Shown: positions 50,691 through 61,655, counted from the first letter of the stretch. The stretch: 64,000 bases of DNA from DATBLE01 sp963808815 (GCA_963808815.1 CAWEGI010000015.1:124001-188000); one strand, 5' to 3'. Translations and numbers: made by a program. Notes: generated from the sequence alone by a model not told the origin.

Positions 50691-51752
50691 TTGCGCGTCG
50701 TCCTCGCCGACCCAGCCGCGTTCACGCCACAGTACGACCACGAGCTCGCGGCGGGGCTCGCCCGGCAAGGCGCAGAGGTCGAGCTCGTCACCTCGCGGTT
50801 CCGCTTCGGCGCGGCTCCCATGCCGGTCGGATACCTCCGCCGCGAGGTCTTCTATCCCGCCTCGTCACGGCTGTTCCGGCGCTCCCGGCTGCGACTGCCG
50901 CTGAAAGCGGCCGAGCACCCGATCGGCCTGGCGCGGCTGGCGCGCATCCCCAGGGATGTCCTCCACGTCCAGTGGCTGGCAGCGCCGGAGCTCGACGCCG
51001 CGCTGTTCCGCACGCGTGGCCCGGCGGTCTTCACCGCTCATGATCTCCTGCCGAGACGGACTGCGCATCGGGAGAACCTCTGGCGCCGTTTGCTCCGGAG
51101 CTTCGACCGGATCGTCGTCCACAGCGAGCGCGGCCGCGAGGCGCTGGCTGCGGTCGGCGTCGACCCCGGGCGTCTTCGGGTGATCCCGCACGCCGCGTTC
51201 CGGAGCGACCCCCTCCGCACGGATGACGGCCACACAGTGCTGTCACTAGGGGCGATCCGCCCGTACAAGGGGCTCCGCGACGCGATCGCGGCCGTCACCC
51301 GGGTGGACGCGGCGCGGCTGCTCGTCGCCGGCGATCCGCTCGAGCCCCTCGACGAGTACCGTGCTGCCGCCGGTGACCGGGCGGAGTGGCGGCTCGGCTA
51401 CCTGGGTGAGGCGGAGCTCGACCGGGCGCTCGGCGACGCGACGCTCGCCGTCTTCCCGTACCGGGCCGAGCTCGACCAGTCCGGGGCGCTCCTGCGGGCC
51501 CTGGGCGCCGGCGTGCCGGTGGTCGTCTACGACGTGGGCGGGCTGGCCGACCCGGTGCGCGCCTACGGGGCGGGCCGGGTGGTGCCCGGCGGAGACGTCG
51601 ACGCGCTGGCGGAGGCGATTCGCGGGCTGCTCGGCGACCCGGCGGAGCTCGACGCCGCGCGTGCCGGCGCGCGGCGGGCGCGCGACGAGCTCACCTGGGA
51701 CCGATCCGCGGCCGCGCACCTGGATCTGTACCGCGAGCTGCTTCCGGGCTAG
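50691..51752 (+). CDS. GT4-type glycosyltransferase
   Basis: 353-residue GT-B glycosyltransferase. The C-terminal domain has the family marks LSLGAIRPYKGLRDAIAAV, LGYLGEAELDRALGDATLAVFPYRAELDQSGALLRALGAGVPVVVYDVGGLADPV with the donor-binding Glu-x7-Glu-like region (here replaced partly by Asp/Gln). TTG start at 50691 gives MRVVLADPAAFTPQYDHEL, the usual N-terminus. Donor and acceptor are unknown. No signal peptide or membrane helix. The next gene is a microprotein at 51813. Confidence 0.85.
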   Translation: MRVVLADPAAFTPQYDHELAAGLARQGAEVELVTSRFRFGAAPMPVGYLRREVFYPASSRLFRRSRLRLPLKAAEHPIGLARLARIPRDVLHVQWLAAPELDAALFRTRGPAVFTAHDLLPRRTAHRENLWRRLLRSFDRIVVHSERGREALAAVGVDPGRLRVIPHAAFRSDPLRTDDGHTVLSLGAIRPYKGLRDAIAAVTRVDAARLLVAGDPLEPLDEYRAAAGDRAEWRLGYLGEAELDRALGDATLAVFPYRAELDQSGALLRALGAGVPVVVYDVGGLADPVRAYGAGRVVPGGDVDALAEAIRGLLGDPAELDAARAGARRARDELTWDRSAAAHLDLYRELLPG

Positions 51753-51812
51753 CAATCGTGCTCGGCCGGAGGCGTCGTTGCGGTCCGCAAGGGGGAGTGC
51801 AATGCTGGCGCC

Positions 51813-51971
51813 TTGAGCCCCGGGCTGCTCCTGTTCGCCATCGTCTCGATGATCGTCCTGGAAGTCCAGCACCTACGCTGGATCTGGTGGGAGTACTGGG
51901 ACTGCCGCACCTGCGGCGTGAAGAACAGGGAATGCGCGTGTGAGCGGTTCCGCTGGCAGCTCTGGCTCTGA
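51813..51971 (+). CDS. Trp-rich membrane-anchored microprotein with CxxC and CxC
   Basis: TTG at 51813 to TGA at 51971 encodes 52 residues: an N-terminal hydrophobic helix (LLLFAIVSMIVLEV), a Trp-rich turn (LRWIWWEYWD), then CRTCG and CAC, a possible zinc ribbon, and a basic-aromatic end (RFRWQLWL). The reading frame overlaps the start of the GH15 gene by 32 bases. Start uncertain; ATG of MIVLEV is an alternative. No family recognised. The composition and Cys spacing suggest a real small protein. Confidence 0.5.
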   Translation: MSPGLLLFAIVSMIVLEVQHLRWIWWEYWDCRTCGVKNRECACERFRWQLWL

Positions 51972-53773
51972 CCGCCGTCAGGGCACGAGCACACCGATCG
52001 AGGACTATGCGCTCCTCAGCAATCTCCGCACGGCCGCGCTCGTCTCGCGCACGGGCTCCGTCGACTGGCTGTGCCTCCCCCGGTTCGACTCGGCCGCCTG
52101 CTTCGCCGCCCTGCTCGGTCGTCCCGAGCACGGCCGCTGGCTGATCGCGCCGTCGGGCAAGGCGAAGAGCGTCGAGCGCCGCTACCTGCCCGAGACGCTC
52201 GTGCTCGAGACGATCTTCGAGACGGATGACGGCGCCTTCCGACTCGTCGACTTCATGCCGCCCGAACGGGACGACACCGTCCTGGCACGGATCGTCGAGG
52301 GCCTGGAGGGCGAGGTGGAGATCTCGACCGAGCTGGTGCTGCGGTTCGAGTACGGGTCGGCCGTTCCCTGGCTGCAACGGAAGGACCACGTGTGGCTGGC
52401 GGTGGTCGGCCCGCACGCGGTTCGGATCGACAGCAGCATCGACCTGGAGGGCAAGGACTTCACGAGCGTGGGCTCGACAACGGTCTCGGCCGGGGAGCGC
52501 CTGCCGTTCGCTCTCACCTCGTTCGCCTCTCACAGAGGTCCGCCCGAGCCGGTAGACGCCGACGCAGCGCTCGAGGAGACAGAGCGGTTCTGGCGGAAGT
52601 GGTCGGGACGCTGCGGCTACAGCGGCGAGTGGGACGAGCCCGTGCGCACGTCGCTACGCGTGCTGAAAGGGTTGATCTACGACCCGACGGGCGGAATCGT
52701 CGCGGCGCCGACCACCTCGCTGCCGGAGGCGGTCGGCGAGGCCCCGCAACTGGGACTACCGCTTCTGCTGGCTCCGCGACGCCACCCTCACGCTCGTCGC
52801 GCTGATCGACTCGGGCTACCTGGACGAGGCCCGGGCGTGGCGAGAGTGGCTGTTCCGCGCCGCCGCCGGCCGCCCGGCGGACCTCCAGATCATGTACGGG
52901 GTCGCCGGTGAACGTCGCCTCGCGGAGTACGAGGCCGACTGGCTGCCGGGCTACGAGGGCTCGACGCCGGTCCGGGTGGGCAACGCAGCCTCCGAGCAGA
53001 TGCAGCTGGACGTCTACGGCGAGATCATCGACGCCTTCACGACCGCGCGGGAGCAGGGGCTCGAAGCCTCGGACCACGCCTGGCGGCTCTCGGTGAACCT
53101 GATCGAGTTCGTGGAGGAGGCGTGGCGCCGCCCGGATGCGGGCATCTGGGAGGTGCGCGGGCCGAGCCGGCACTTCACGCACTCGAAGGTGATGGCGTGG
53201 GTGGCGTTCGACCGTGCGATCCGGACCTGCGAGGAGTGGGGACGCGACGGGCCGGTCGACCACTGGCGGGCGATCCGAGAGCAGATCCATGCCGACGTCT
53301 GTGCCAACGGCTTCGACCCCGAGCTGCAGTCGTTCGTGCAGTCGTACGGCTCGAAGCGGCTGGACGCGAGCCTGCTGCTGATCCCGCTGGTCGGCTTCCT
53401 GCCCGCCGAGGACGACCGCGTCGTGGGCACGATCGAGGCGATCGGGCGCGTCTTGTCCTGGGACGGCCTGATCATGCGCTACGAGGCCGACGAGGAGAAC
53501 ATGCAGGTCGACGGTCTGCCTCCGGGCGAGGGCGCGTTCCTGCCCTGCTCGTTCTGGTATGCGGCGGACCTGGCTCTGCTCGGCCGGACGGAGGAGGCAC
53601 GCGCGCTCTTCACGCGGCTTCTGGGCCTACGGAACGATCTGGGTTTGATCTCGGAGGAGTACGACCCCGAGGCGAATCGGATGCTCGGGAACTTCCCGCA
53701 GGCGTTCACCCATCTCGCGCTCGTGGCGTGTGCCTACATCCTCGATCGCGGGCACACGCTCCGGGCCGTGTAG
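51940..53773 (+). pseudogene. Glycoside hydrolase family 15 (glucoamylase/trehalase-like), one frameshift
   Basis: GH15 protein in two frames totalling about 610 residues. Part 1 begins with IEDYALLSNLRTAALVSRTGSVDWLCLPRFDS, the family N-terminal beta-sandwich, and continues to LPEAVGE. Near 52740 one extra base shifts the frame; the next frame resumes PRNWDYRFCWLRDATLTLVAL, the catalytic-core signature, and continues through the (alpha/alpha)6 barrel to GNFPQAFTHLALVACA with the usual C-terminus. No other lesion. In actinobacteria these enzymes hydrolyse trehalose or alpha-glucans. The frame gap is most simply an assembly indel. Confidence 0.85.
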
Positions 53774-53783
53774 TCCCTGCGGC

Positions 53784-56700
53784 TCAGCGGTGGCCGAAGT
53801 GGTGCGCGCGTGGGAGCGCTGCCTGCACCTCGGCGAGTACCGGCGAGCTCGCGCGCCAGCGGGCCGAGCGTCTCGAGCTCGCGGACCAGGACGTTCAGAT
53901 TGCGCCCGACGCGTTCGAGCTTCCCGCGGGCGAGCAGCAACGGTTCTCCTCTGACCAAGGGCCGGTGCTGCTCGTACACGGGCGGCGGGACGATCAGGTT
54001 CACCTGCCCGGTCTCGTCCTCGAGCAGCATGAAGACGACGCCGTTCGCGGTCGCGGGGCGCTGGCGGGCGATCGCCATGCCCGCCACGGCGACCTCGCCT
54101 GCCGGATGCCCGGGCAGCTCCGCGTTCGCGATCGTCCCCTGTGGCAGATGCGGGCGCAGGAGCTCGAGGGGGTGCCTTCCGACCGAGAGGCTCGTCGTCG
54201 CGTAGTCGGCGAGCATCCGTTCCCAGTCGGTCTGCTCGGGCAGCTCGGGAACGGGCGCCGTCGGCTCGAGCGGGAGCGCGAGCTGTGTCGTCCCGCGAGC
54301 CCCGCTCGAGGGCCGGGAGACGACACCGATCCGCCAGAGCAGCTCGCGTCGTGGACCGAAGCGGTCGCAGGCGCCCGACGCGACCAGCGCGTCGAGCGCG
54401 CCTCTACTCACCGGCGCGCGACGAGCGAGGTCGGCGACGTCGGCGTACGGCTGCCCGGTGACGACCGCCTCGGCCTCCTCCTCGCCGACCGAGCGGACGT
54501 AGCCGAGCCCGACCCTGACCGCACCGTCCTCGTTCGCGCATCTGGTAGCGCTCAGGTTGACGTCGGGCGGCAGCACCTCCACCCCGTGCCGCTGCCCGTC
54601 GCGGACGAGACTGGCCGGCGGGTAGAAGCCCATCGGCTGGGCGTTCAGCAGAGCGCAGAGGAACTCGGCCGGGTAGTGGTGGCGCAGCCACGCCGACTGG
54701 TAGGCGAGCAGCGCGAACGCTGCTGAGTGGGACTTCGGGAAGCCGAACCCCGAGAAGCCGGCCAGCTTGTCGTAGATCGTGTTCGCGAGCCGGCCGTCGA
54801 CGCCCTGTGCCAGCGCCCCTGCGACGAACCGCGAGCGCAGAGCCTCGATCGCCTCCTCGCTCCGCCTGCGGCTCATCGCCCTGCGCAGGCCTTCCGCCTC
54901 CCCGACGGTGAACCCGGCGAGCGCCGTCGCCACCTCCAGCACCTGATCCTGGAAGACGACGACGCCGAGCGTGTCCCGGAGCGGCTCCGCGAGCGACGGA
55001 TGGTCGACGGGCGGGACGTAGGACGGGTCCTCGCGCAACCTCTGGCGCCGCTCGATGTACGGGTGCACCGCCCCGCCCTGGATCGGGCCCGGCCGGACGA
55101 GTGCGACCTGGATCGTCAGGTCGTCAAGGTTCTCCGGCCGCGTGCGCAGGAGGCTCTGCATCTGGGCACGGCTCTCGATCTGGAAGTCACCGACCGTGTC
55201 CGCGCGCTGGATCTCGTCGTACACCTGCCGATCGTCGAGCGGGATGCGGGAGAGGTCGATCGTCGTGCCGCGGAGGCGGGCGATCTGGTCGACGCAGTCC
55301 TCGACGGCGGAGAGCATCCCGAGGCCGAGCAGGTCGATCTTCAGGAAGCCGGCGTCGGCGCACGAGTCCTTGTCCCACTGGCAGATCTGGCGCCCCTCCA
55401 TCGCCGCCGGCTGGACGGGGACGAGCTCGACCAGCGGCCGGCTGGAGATGACCATCCCGCCCGGGTGCTGGGAGATGTGCCGTGGGAGCCCGGCGATCTC
55501 GTGCGCGAGCGCTCCGAGCGCTCGCCAGCGGGCGGAGGCGTGGTTTCCGGGGAGCCGTTCGACCTCCTCGGCGACCCGGTGCGGGTTCCCTTCCGTGACG
55601 CGCGCGAGCCGTTCGAGCTCGGCCGCGGGCAGGCCGAGCGCCTTGCCGAGGTCGCGGATCGCCCCACGGGAGTGGTAGGTCGAGAAGGCGGCGACGAGGG
55701 CGGCGTGCTCGCTGCCGTACCGCTCGGTGACCCGGACGATCAGCTGCTCGCGGATGTCGCGCGGGAAGTCCAGGTCGATGTCTGGGACCGAGGAGAGGTC
55801 GCGGTTGAGGAAGCGGCCGATCGACAGATCTGCCTCGACCGGGTCGACGTGCGAGAGGCCGGTCAGGTAGCAGACGATCGAGCCGACCGAGCTGCCGCGG
55901 CCGCGCCCGGGCGGGAGCGCGTGGCGTGGAGAGCCGGGGCCGCGCACGTCCACGGCGACCTCGCGGGCGAGCTCGAGCACCTCCCAGTGCAGGAGGAAGA
56001 ACCCGGAGAGCTTCAGCTCGGAGATGAGGGCGAGCTCCTGTCGCAATCGTGCTCGCGCACGATTGCGATAGGGAGACCCCCTGTAGCGATCTATGAAGGC
56101 ACGTTCGCAGACCTCGCGGAGCCGGCCGTCGGGGGTGTCGAAGCCTTCGGAGAAATCGGGGTAGCGGTAGCCGAGCTCCTCGGTCAGGTCGAAGGCCAGG
56201 CCGGCGGCGATCTCGGCTGTGCGGAGCACGGCGTCGCGGTCCTGCGGGAAGCGGTCGACCATCTCCTCGGGCGCGAGCAGGACGGCCTCGTGGTTGCCGC
56301 GCCGTTCCTGCTCGCAACCGTCGAGGGAGGTGCGGCAGCGGATCGCGACGAGGGCGTCCTGGAGGGCGCTACGCCGCTCGTGGTGGACGTGGACGTCGCC
56401 GGTGGCGACGGTGGCGACTCCGAGGTCGCGGGCGAGCTCTTGCAGGGCGGCGATGCGGCGGGTGTCACCGCGTTCGTACGGGCGCTGGAGCTCGACGTAG
56501 AAGCGCTCCCGTCCGAACGCTGCCGCAACGCGCGCGGCTGCGTTCGGATCCCGCGTCCCCAGGCCGTGCCGTGCACAGCCCGACAGGCAGACGAGACCGT
56601 CAGCGTTTGCGAGCAGCGACTCGAGTGGCAGCTCCGGGGGGAGGGGATCGGCGCCCTCCTTCGGCCGGGTGCCCGCGTGCGCCTCGGTGAGCAGCCGACA

Positions 56701-56964
56701 GAGGTTCGCGTAGCCCCTCGGCGTCTCGACGAGCAGGGTGACGTGGGCGCCACCCTCGAGTGTGATCTCCGTGCCAGTGATCGGCCGGAGGCCGAACGCC
56801 TTGGCCGCGTGGGCGAACTCGAGCGAGCCGTAGACGCCGTCGTGGTCGGTGAGCGCGAGCGCCTCGTAGCCGAGGTCGGCGGCCCGCGCGGCGAGCTCCT
56901 CGGGCTGCGAGGCGCCGTCGAGGAACGAATACGCTGAGTGGCAGTGGAGCTCGACGTACCCCAT
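53784..56964 (-). CDS. dnaE2: Error-prone DNA polymerase III alpha subunit DnaE2/ImuC, C-terminal frameshift
   Basis: Translesion replicative-type polymerase of about 1058 residues. PHP domain (YVELHCHSAYSFLDGASQPEELA, TDHDG), palm with the catalytic Asp in PDIDLDFPRDIREQLI, and DLLGLGMLSAVEDC; OB domain at the end. The frame runs past the proper end over GH15; shifting one base near 53838 gives AEVQAALPRAHHFGHR and a stop at 53784, the family end, which also clears the overlap with GH15. At about residue 300 a hairpin-bearing insertion (56041-56068) adds SPYRNRARA. It belongs to the ImuB-dependent mutasome. No LexA box is found at its start, unlike imuB. Confidence 0.92.
56041..56068. repeat. 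Perfect hairpin inside dnaE2
   Basis: 12-bp perfect arms TCGCAATCGTGC (56041-56052) and GCACGATTGCGA (56057-56068), four-base loop, within the dnaE2 coding region. It encodes part of the RNRARAR segment, which is not conserved in the family. A small palindrome inserted in frame is plausible; the copy is in a loop where insertion is tolerated. Confidence 0.5.
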
Positions 56965-57720
56965 TTCCTAGTTCCCGGCGAGCGCCAGGGCGAGGCGATC
57001 AGCGACAAACCGAACCGCGAGCTGCGCATCCTCTGCGACCACGACTGGCTGACCGTCACCTGGACGCGCCACGCCGTCGGGGAGCGCGGCGCCGAGCCGC
57101 ATATCCACCTCCACCACGTCGACGCCTTTTACGTGCTCGCGGGCGACATGGCTCTCAAGCTCGGGCCCGAGCTCGTCCGCGTCACTGCTTCCGCCGGCTC
57201 GCTCGCCATGGTGCCCCCGGGAGTCGTCCACGGCTTCGACAACGACGGTCCCGGAGAGCTGCGATTCCTGAACTTCCATGCGCCGGGCTGTGGCTTCGCC
57301 GACTACCTCCGTGGGCGCGGCGACTTCGACCAGCACCCTCCGCCTGCCGACGGCGGCCGACCGGCCGCCGACGCGCTGGTCGTTCCACCCGGCAGCGGCG
57401 AGCGCTTCCAGCGCCAGGACCGGGTGAACACGATCCTCGGCGACCTCCCCGAGATCTCCGTGTTCCGACTCGAAGTCGAGCCCGACTGGCCTGGCATCGG
57501 GACGCACCAGCACTCGAACCAGGTGGACAGCTTCTTCGTGCTGGACGGCGAGACCGAGCTCGTCTTGGGCGACGACGTCGTGCGGGCCGGGCCCGGTTCG
57601 TTCTTCGCTGCCCCGCCGGGGGCGCTGCACGGCATCCGCAACGACCCCGGCAGTCGAACCGTCTTCCTCAACGTGCACGGCCCCGACACCGGCTTCGCAG
57701 AGGGAATCCGCCGTCAGTAG
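56938..57720 (+). CDS. Two-domain cupin protein
   Basis: 260-residue bicupin. Domain 1 (about 45-125) has PHIHLHHVDAFYVLAGDM and the second motif MVPPGVVHGFDN; domain 2 (about 165-250) has IGTHQHSNQVDSFFVLDG and FAAPPGALHGIRN. Both keep the His and Glu metal ligands, so both are likely metal-binding. Possible roles include dioxygenase or isomerase. The GTG start lies inside the 5' end of the divergent dnaE2 gene (27-base overlap), and no later start codon fits, so both promoters lie within coding sequence. No clear link to mutagenesis is known. Confidence 0.82.
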   Translation: MAVELDVPHFLVPGERQGEAISDKPNRELRILCDHDWLTVTWTRHAVGERGAEPHIHLHHVDAFYVLAGDMALKLGPELVRVTASAGSLAMVPPGVVHGFDNDGPGELRFLNFHAPGCGFADYLRGRGDFDQHPPPADGGRPAADALVVPPGSGERFQRQDRVNTILGDLPEISVFRLEVEPDWPGIGTHQHSNQVDSFFVLDGETELVLGDDVVRAGPGSFFAAPPGALHGIRNDPGSRTVFLNVHGPDTGFAEGIRRQ

Positions 57721-57743
57721 CCGGGAAGCGGTCGCGCTCACCA

Positions 57744-57962
57744 CTACTTGAACGTCCAGTGCTCGGGGTGGGCGCGGATCGCAGCTCGTGCGAACACGAT
57801 TCGCCCGATCGCGTGGACGTGGTACGCCATCTCCCCCAGGTCGGCGGGATGCGCCTGCGGCAGCTCCTTGAACCTGAGGTAGACCTGCCCGGCGAGCTTC
57901 GCCACCTCGATCTCCTCGGCGGTCAAGCCCTGGACGTCCATGGCCGCCAGCTCGGGGCTCAT
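57744..57962 (-). CDS. Small helical hypothetical protein (72 aa)
   Basis: 72-residue protein, convergent with the bicupin gene. LTAEEIEVAKLAGQVYLRFKELPQAHPADLGEMAYHVHAIGRIVFARAAIRAHPEHW is compact, all-helical and amphipathic, with several His. ATG at 57962 or, seven codons later, at 57941. No family recognised. GC at third positions and composition support a gene. It lies between dnaE2 and imuB in the mutagenesis locus, but need not belong to it. Confidence 0.55.
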   Translation of the reverse strand: MSPELAAMDVQGLTAEEIEVAKLAGQVYLRFKELPQAHPADLGEMAYHVHAIGRIVFARAAIRAHPEHWTFK

Positions 57963-57998
57963 GGGCCGGTCTTCGGCCTATGAGCCGGGAAGGGTCCC

Positions 57999-58020
57999 CG
58001 GGGAACCGGAAGGTTCCCCG
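57999..58020. repeat. Hairpin CGGGGAACC/GGTTCCCCG
   Basis: 9-bp perfect arms with loop GGAA, in the 140 bp between the small gene and the DUF6504 gene. Together with the next hairpin it shares the GGGGAA(A)CC core. Possibly a transcription end or processing site for the imuB transcript. Confidence 0.5.
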
Positions 58021-58049
58021 TCAAAATCGGCCTCTGGAAGAAGGGGGTA

Positions 58050-58076
58050 CGTGGGGGAAACCTGGTTTCCCCCACG
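58050..58076. repeat. Hairpin CGTGGGGGAAACC/GGTTTCCCCCACG
   Basis: 13-bp perfect arms separated by a single base, so the tip must open by two or three pairs. It lies 25 bases past the DUF6504 stop and is well placed as a 3' end structure for the imuB-DUF6504 message. Confidence 0.55.
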
Positions 58077-58101
58077 GGAGCGAGCTGAAAGCGAGCGACA
58101 A

Positions 58102-58452
58102 TCAGGCGCCTCGCTGGGAGCACCAGCAGCCCTGCTCGTCGTCGCGGAAGACGACGACGTTCTGGCCGCTCTCGAGCACGACCTCGAAGTAGCGCCGGTT
58201 GACCGGCTCCTCGGTCCACCAGCGGTCGAGGACGCGCCATTCCTCGCGGACGACCGCGACCGCCTGGCGATTCACCCGCTGCGGCGACCCGTCGAAGCCT
58301 TCGTCGACGAGGGCAGGACGCGGCTCATTGAGCCTTGTAGCTGCAGTGAGTCTCGGAGCTGCATCGAGTCCTGAACCTGCATCGAGTCCTGAGGTTGCAT
58401 CGAGCCTTGAGATTGCATCGAGCCTTGAAGCTGAATTGCGTCTTGCCGGCAC
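58102..58452 (-). CDS. DUF6504-like protein with N-terminal hexapeptide repeats
   Basis: 116-residue protein. Residues about 6-41 are six tandem hexapeptides (SRLDAI, SRLDAT, SGLDAG, SGLDAA and two degenerate units), encoded by an 18-bp tandem repeat. The C-terminal part (VNRQAVAVVREEWRVLDRWWTEEPVNRRYFEVVLESGQNVVVFRD) matches DUF6504, a small protein usually found directly after imuB in actinobacteria. GTG at 58452 lies 7 bases after the imuB stop, so it is coupled to imuB. It is presumed to act with the ImuB/DnaE2 mutasome. Confidence 0.72.
   Translation of the reverse strand: MPARRNSASRLDAISRLDATSGLDAGSGLDAAPRLTAATRLNEPRPALVDEGFDGSPQRVNRQAVAVVREEWRVLDRWWTEEPVNRRYFEVVLESGQNVVVFRDDEQGCWCSQRGA
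58330..58437 (-). repeat. Six 18-bp tandem repeats
   Basis: Exactly six contiguous 18-base units with consensus GAGYCYTGARSYTGCATC on the plus strand (58330-58347, 58348-58365, 58366-58383, 58384-58401, 58402-58419, 58420-58437). They encode Ser-Arg/Gly-Leu-Asp-Ala-x on the minus strand. Period equal to six codons preserves the frame. Confidence 0.85.
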
Positions 58453-58459
58453 GTATCGG

Positions 58460-59698
58460 TCAGTCGCGCGGAACGAGCAACGCCCGTTGCTCCGGGATCC
58501 GCGACCACGGCGCAACCTCGACGACGGTGGCGACCGCTCCGGCGCCGGCACGCGCGCGAACCTGGCGCAGGCCGTCCCGGAGACGGGTCTCGAGCTCTTC
58601 ACCTTCGGGGCGGACGAGCGCGAGCTGGCGGCCCTCGGACTCGCTCAGCGTCAGCAGCTCGAGGCCGAGGCTGAGCGCGGGCGCGGGGAGCTCTGCGAGC
58701 TTCGGCCCGAGCGCCGCCCGCAGCGTCCCCCGCTCCCCGCTCGGCTCGCGGAGCGTCATGGTGCGACGCCACGAGCCGCCGCCGACGAGTCGCGCCGAGA
58801 GCGCGACCTTGCGGATCTCCCGCCCACCGCGCTCGGGACGGGCGAGGATCCGGTCGAGCAGTGCCGTCAGTGCGCGGCGGAGGGTCAGCTCGTTGGCGAC
58901 CGCCTCGGGGAACTCGAGCCGCTCGGCGAGGTCGGTCGCCGGCTGGCGCGCGGTCACCTTCGTATCGTCGAAGCCCGCTGGGTCGTTGAAGCCAGCTGGG
59001 TCGTTGAAGCCTACTTTGCCGCCGTCGTCTGCTCTCGCCAGGCTCCAGGCGCGCCGGCCGTCCGGCCCCAAACGTTCGGCGACGGCGCTGCCCGGTAGCC
59101 CGGCAAGCTGTCCGATCTTCTTGATTCCGAGGTCCTCGAGCTCCTCGCGCCGCCCTGCTTCGAGCGGAAGAAGCGTGAGCGGCAACGGCGCGAGGAACTC
59201 CTTGGTGCGCTGGTCGTCGACGACCAGCGCCTGGCCCGGCCTGGCGATCGCTGCCGCGGCGAGCGCGGCGAAGCGGCGATCGGCAGCGCCGGCACAGGCG
59301 TTCCAGGGGGAGCCGACGGCTGCGAGGGCGCGCTTCAGCGACGCCGTGACGCCGCCGTAGAGCCGCTCGACCCCGCGCGTGTCGAAGTAGAGGCAGCCGG
59401 GCTCGACCGGTTCGACAGCGAAGCCGTTGTCCTCGAGCCTTCGCATGATCTGCTCCCACTCGGTTTGAACCAACACGGCATCCCGCTCCACCAGCACGAG
59501 CGACGGGCAGGTGGCGAGCGCCTCCCCCAGCCGCATACCCGGCCGGACGCCGGCCGCCTCGGCTGCGGCGGTGACAGGCCCGAGGAGCGGCTCCGTTCCG
59601 GGCAGCGGCGCGAGCGCAGCCGGCTTCAGTGCGAGCCGGGGCCTGTCGCGCAGCGCGGACTGGAGCTCGAATCCCGGGATGAGGATGCAGGCGACCAT
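58460..59698 (-). CDS. imuB: ImuB-type DNA polymerase Y-family protein
   Basis: Non-catalytic Y-family polymerase of 412 residues that recruits DnaE2 to the beta clamp. N-terminus MVACILIPGFELQSALRDRP lacks the catalytic Asp-Glu residues of active Y polymerases; finger/palm features GAADRRFAALAAAAIARPGQALVV, then LPLEAGRREELEDLGIKKIGQLAGLPGSAVAERLGPDG (helix-hairpin-helix). A three-unit 18-bp repeat (58965-59018) encodes GFNDPA repeats between domains. ATG at 59698 directly follows a LexA box, so the mRNA is probably leaderless; the frame upstream is excluded. Under SOS control. Confidence 0.9.
   Translation of the reverse strand: MVACILIPGFELQSALRDRPRLALKPAALAPLPGTEPLLGPVTAAAEAAGVRPGMRLGEALATCPSLVLVERDAVLVQTEWEQIMRRLEDNGFAVEPVEPGCLYFDTRGVERLYGGVTASLKRALAAVGSPWNACAGAADRRFAALAAAAIARPGQALVVDDQRTKEFLAPLPLTLLPLEAGRREELEDLGIKKIGQLAGLPGSAVAERLGPDGRRAWSLARADDGGKVGFNDPAGFNDPAGFDDTKVTARQPATDLAERLEFPEAVANELTLRRALTALLDRILARPERGGREIRKVALSARLVGGGSWRRTMTLREPSGERGTLRAALGPKLAELPAPALSLGLELLTLSESEGRQLALVRPEGEELETRLRDGLRQVRARAGAGAVATVVEVAPWSRIPEQRALLVPRD
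58965..59018 (-). repeat. Three 18-bp tandem repeats inside imuB
   Basis: Three contiguous 18-base units (58965-58982, 58983-59000, 59001-59018), based on TCGTTGAAGCCAGCTGGG, encoding Gly-Phe-Asn/Asp-Asp-Pro-Ala-like hexapeptides. It lies in the linker between the helix-hairpin-helix region and the little-finger domain. Confidence 0.75.
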
Positions 59699-59700
59699 GG

Positions 59701-59738
59701 GAACGTATGTTCTACACGAACACACGTTCTCCTGTCAA
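59701..59738 (-). promoter_or_regulatory. SOS promoter of imuB with two LexA boxes
   Basis: Two actinobacterial-type LexA boxes, GAACGTATGTTC (59701-59712) and GAACACACGTTC (59718-59729), lie directly upstream of the imuB ATG. On the minus strand TTGACA (59733-59738) is followed after 18 bases by TAGAAC, forming a promoter; one box overlaps the -10 and one lies in the spacer. The -10 is so close to the ATG that the transcript would start near or at it. Confidence 0.85.
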
Positions 59739-59804
59739 GAGATCGAGGGTGACGGTCAATTGCGGTGCGCCCCTCGGTCTCACGAGGCCCGGTACGCTCG
59801 ATCG

Positions 59805-61655
<1,851 letters not shown>

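Noticed and set aside
51743..51765. Shared 13-mer GCAATCGTGCTCG with the dnaE2 palindrome as a dispersed repeat
   Set aside because: A 13-base match in 64 kb of GC-rich DNA is expected by chance and the second arm is absent.
54727..56937. 736-codon plus-strand frame opposite dnaE2
   Set aside because: Antisense shadow with no domain; dnaE2 motifs are on the other strand.
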